This document shows positions 5,630 through 5,786 of a stretch of 5,786 bases of DNA, one piece after another. Under the pieces are notes generated by a model, which saw only the letters and a program-made list of their open reading frames with translations, did no database searches and was not told where the DNA came from. The translations under genes were made by a program, and so were the position numbers. Numbering within the stretch: the stretch's first letter is position 1; each line of letters opens with the position of its first letter. This stretch comes from Deltaproteobacteria bacterium (GTDB lineage: Bacteria > Desulfobacterota > Desulfobulbia > Desulfobulbales > BM004): positions 1-5,786 of the forward strand of contig JAFDCC010000005.1 of assembly GCA_019312985.1 (NCBI GenBank), given 5' to 3'.

Positions 5630-5684
5630 AAAGTCTGGCAATTCACATCAGTTAAAGAGTCAGAATAAAAAGTGAGTCAGTCGG

Positions 5685-5716
5685 TATAATAAGTGATGAG
5701 ATGTCATGTCCATCAC
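5685..5716 (+). promoter_or_regulatory. TATAAT box followed by a palindrome (possible promoter and operator)
   Basis: A perfect TATAAT lies at 5685-5690. Two bases later comes GTGATG (5693-5698), which is the inverted complement of CATCAC (5711-5716). A repressor site overlapping a start point would look like this. No acceptable -35 hexamer is found 16-18 bases upstream, and any gene it served lies outside the window. Confidence 0.25.
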
Positions 5717-5786
5717 ACCTCGTCATTCTATATACGGGCCCCCATTGTTTTTATTGAGGCCAGTTTAGTTACAGGTTTTCAAATAA

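Larger units (their letters stand above)
5498..5786. other. Intergenic tail, no gene recognised
   Basis: These 289 bases after the cytochrome stop contain no open frame with a credible ribosome site. No clear T-rich intrinsic terminator follows the cytochrome gene. The region holds the two inverted repeats listed separately. A TATAAT box is present but lacks a matching -35 hexamer. Confidence 0.6.

Overview
The window looks like a chromosomal segment from a Gram-negative, respiratory anaerobe, most likely in the Desulfobacterota / former Deltaproteobacteria. This is an inference from three things: a periplasmic multihaem c-type cytochrome built from c7-like trihaem units, a LolD/MacB-type ABC ATPase paired with a membrane protein carrying an HHCPFC motif, and GDP-fucose synthesis genes. 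GC content is moderate and similar throughout. I see no insertion sequence, phage gene, tRNA, rRNA or CRISPR array.

Left part (1-3836), all on the minus strand, read right to left: GDP-mannose 4,6-dehydratase (gmd), GDP-L-fucose synthase (fcl), an ABC transporter ATPase, and a polytopic membrane protein cut by the left window edge. gmd and fcl are the two consecutive steps from GDP-D-mannose to GDP-L-fucose, a precursor for O-antigen, capsule or exopolysaccharide. The ATPase and membrane protein overlap and are probably translationally coupled. Their link to the sugar genes may be only positional. The main anomaly is that the canonical gmd start, with its NAD(P)-binding loop, is out of frame with the rest of the gene because of a run of seven A right after the ATG. 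With six A the protein would be a normal 376-residue enzyme.

Middle (3837-4264): a 428-base divergent intergenic region. It holds a possible weak promoter for gmd (minus strand), a near-consensus sigma-70 promoter on the plus strand (TTGACA, 18 bases, TATAGT), and a leader of about 120 bases with several inverted repeats and a terminator-like hairpin followed by seven T. The leader may be an attenuator, a riboswitch-like element, or a terminated small RNA of about 88 nt.

Right part (4265-5497), plus strand: two exported proteins, probably one operon driven by that promoter. The first is a small cysteine-rich periplasmic protein resembling the Rap1a/Tai family. The second is a hexahaem cytochrome c made of two trihaem modules. 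The last 289 bases (5498-5786) hold no gene I can support, but contain a perfect 9-bp inverted repeat and a second, smaller palindrome beside a TATAAT box.
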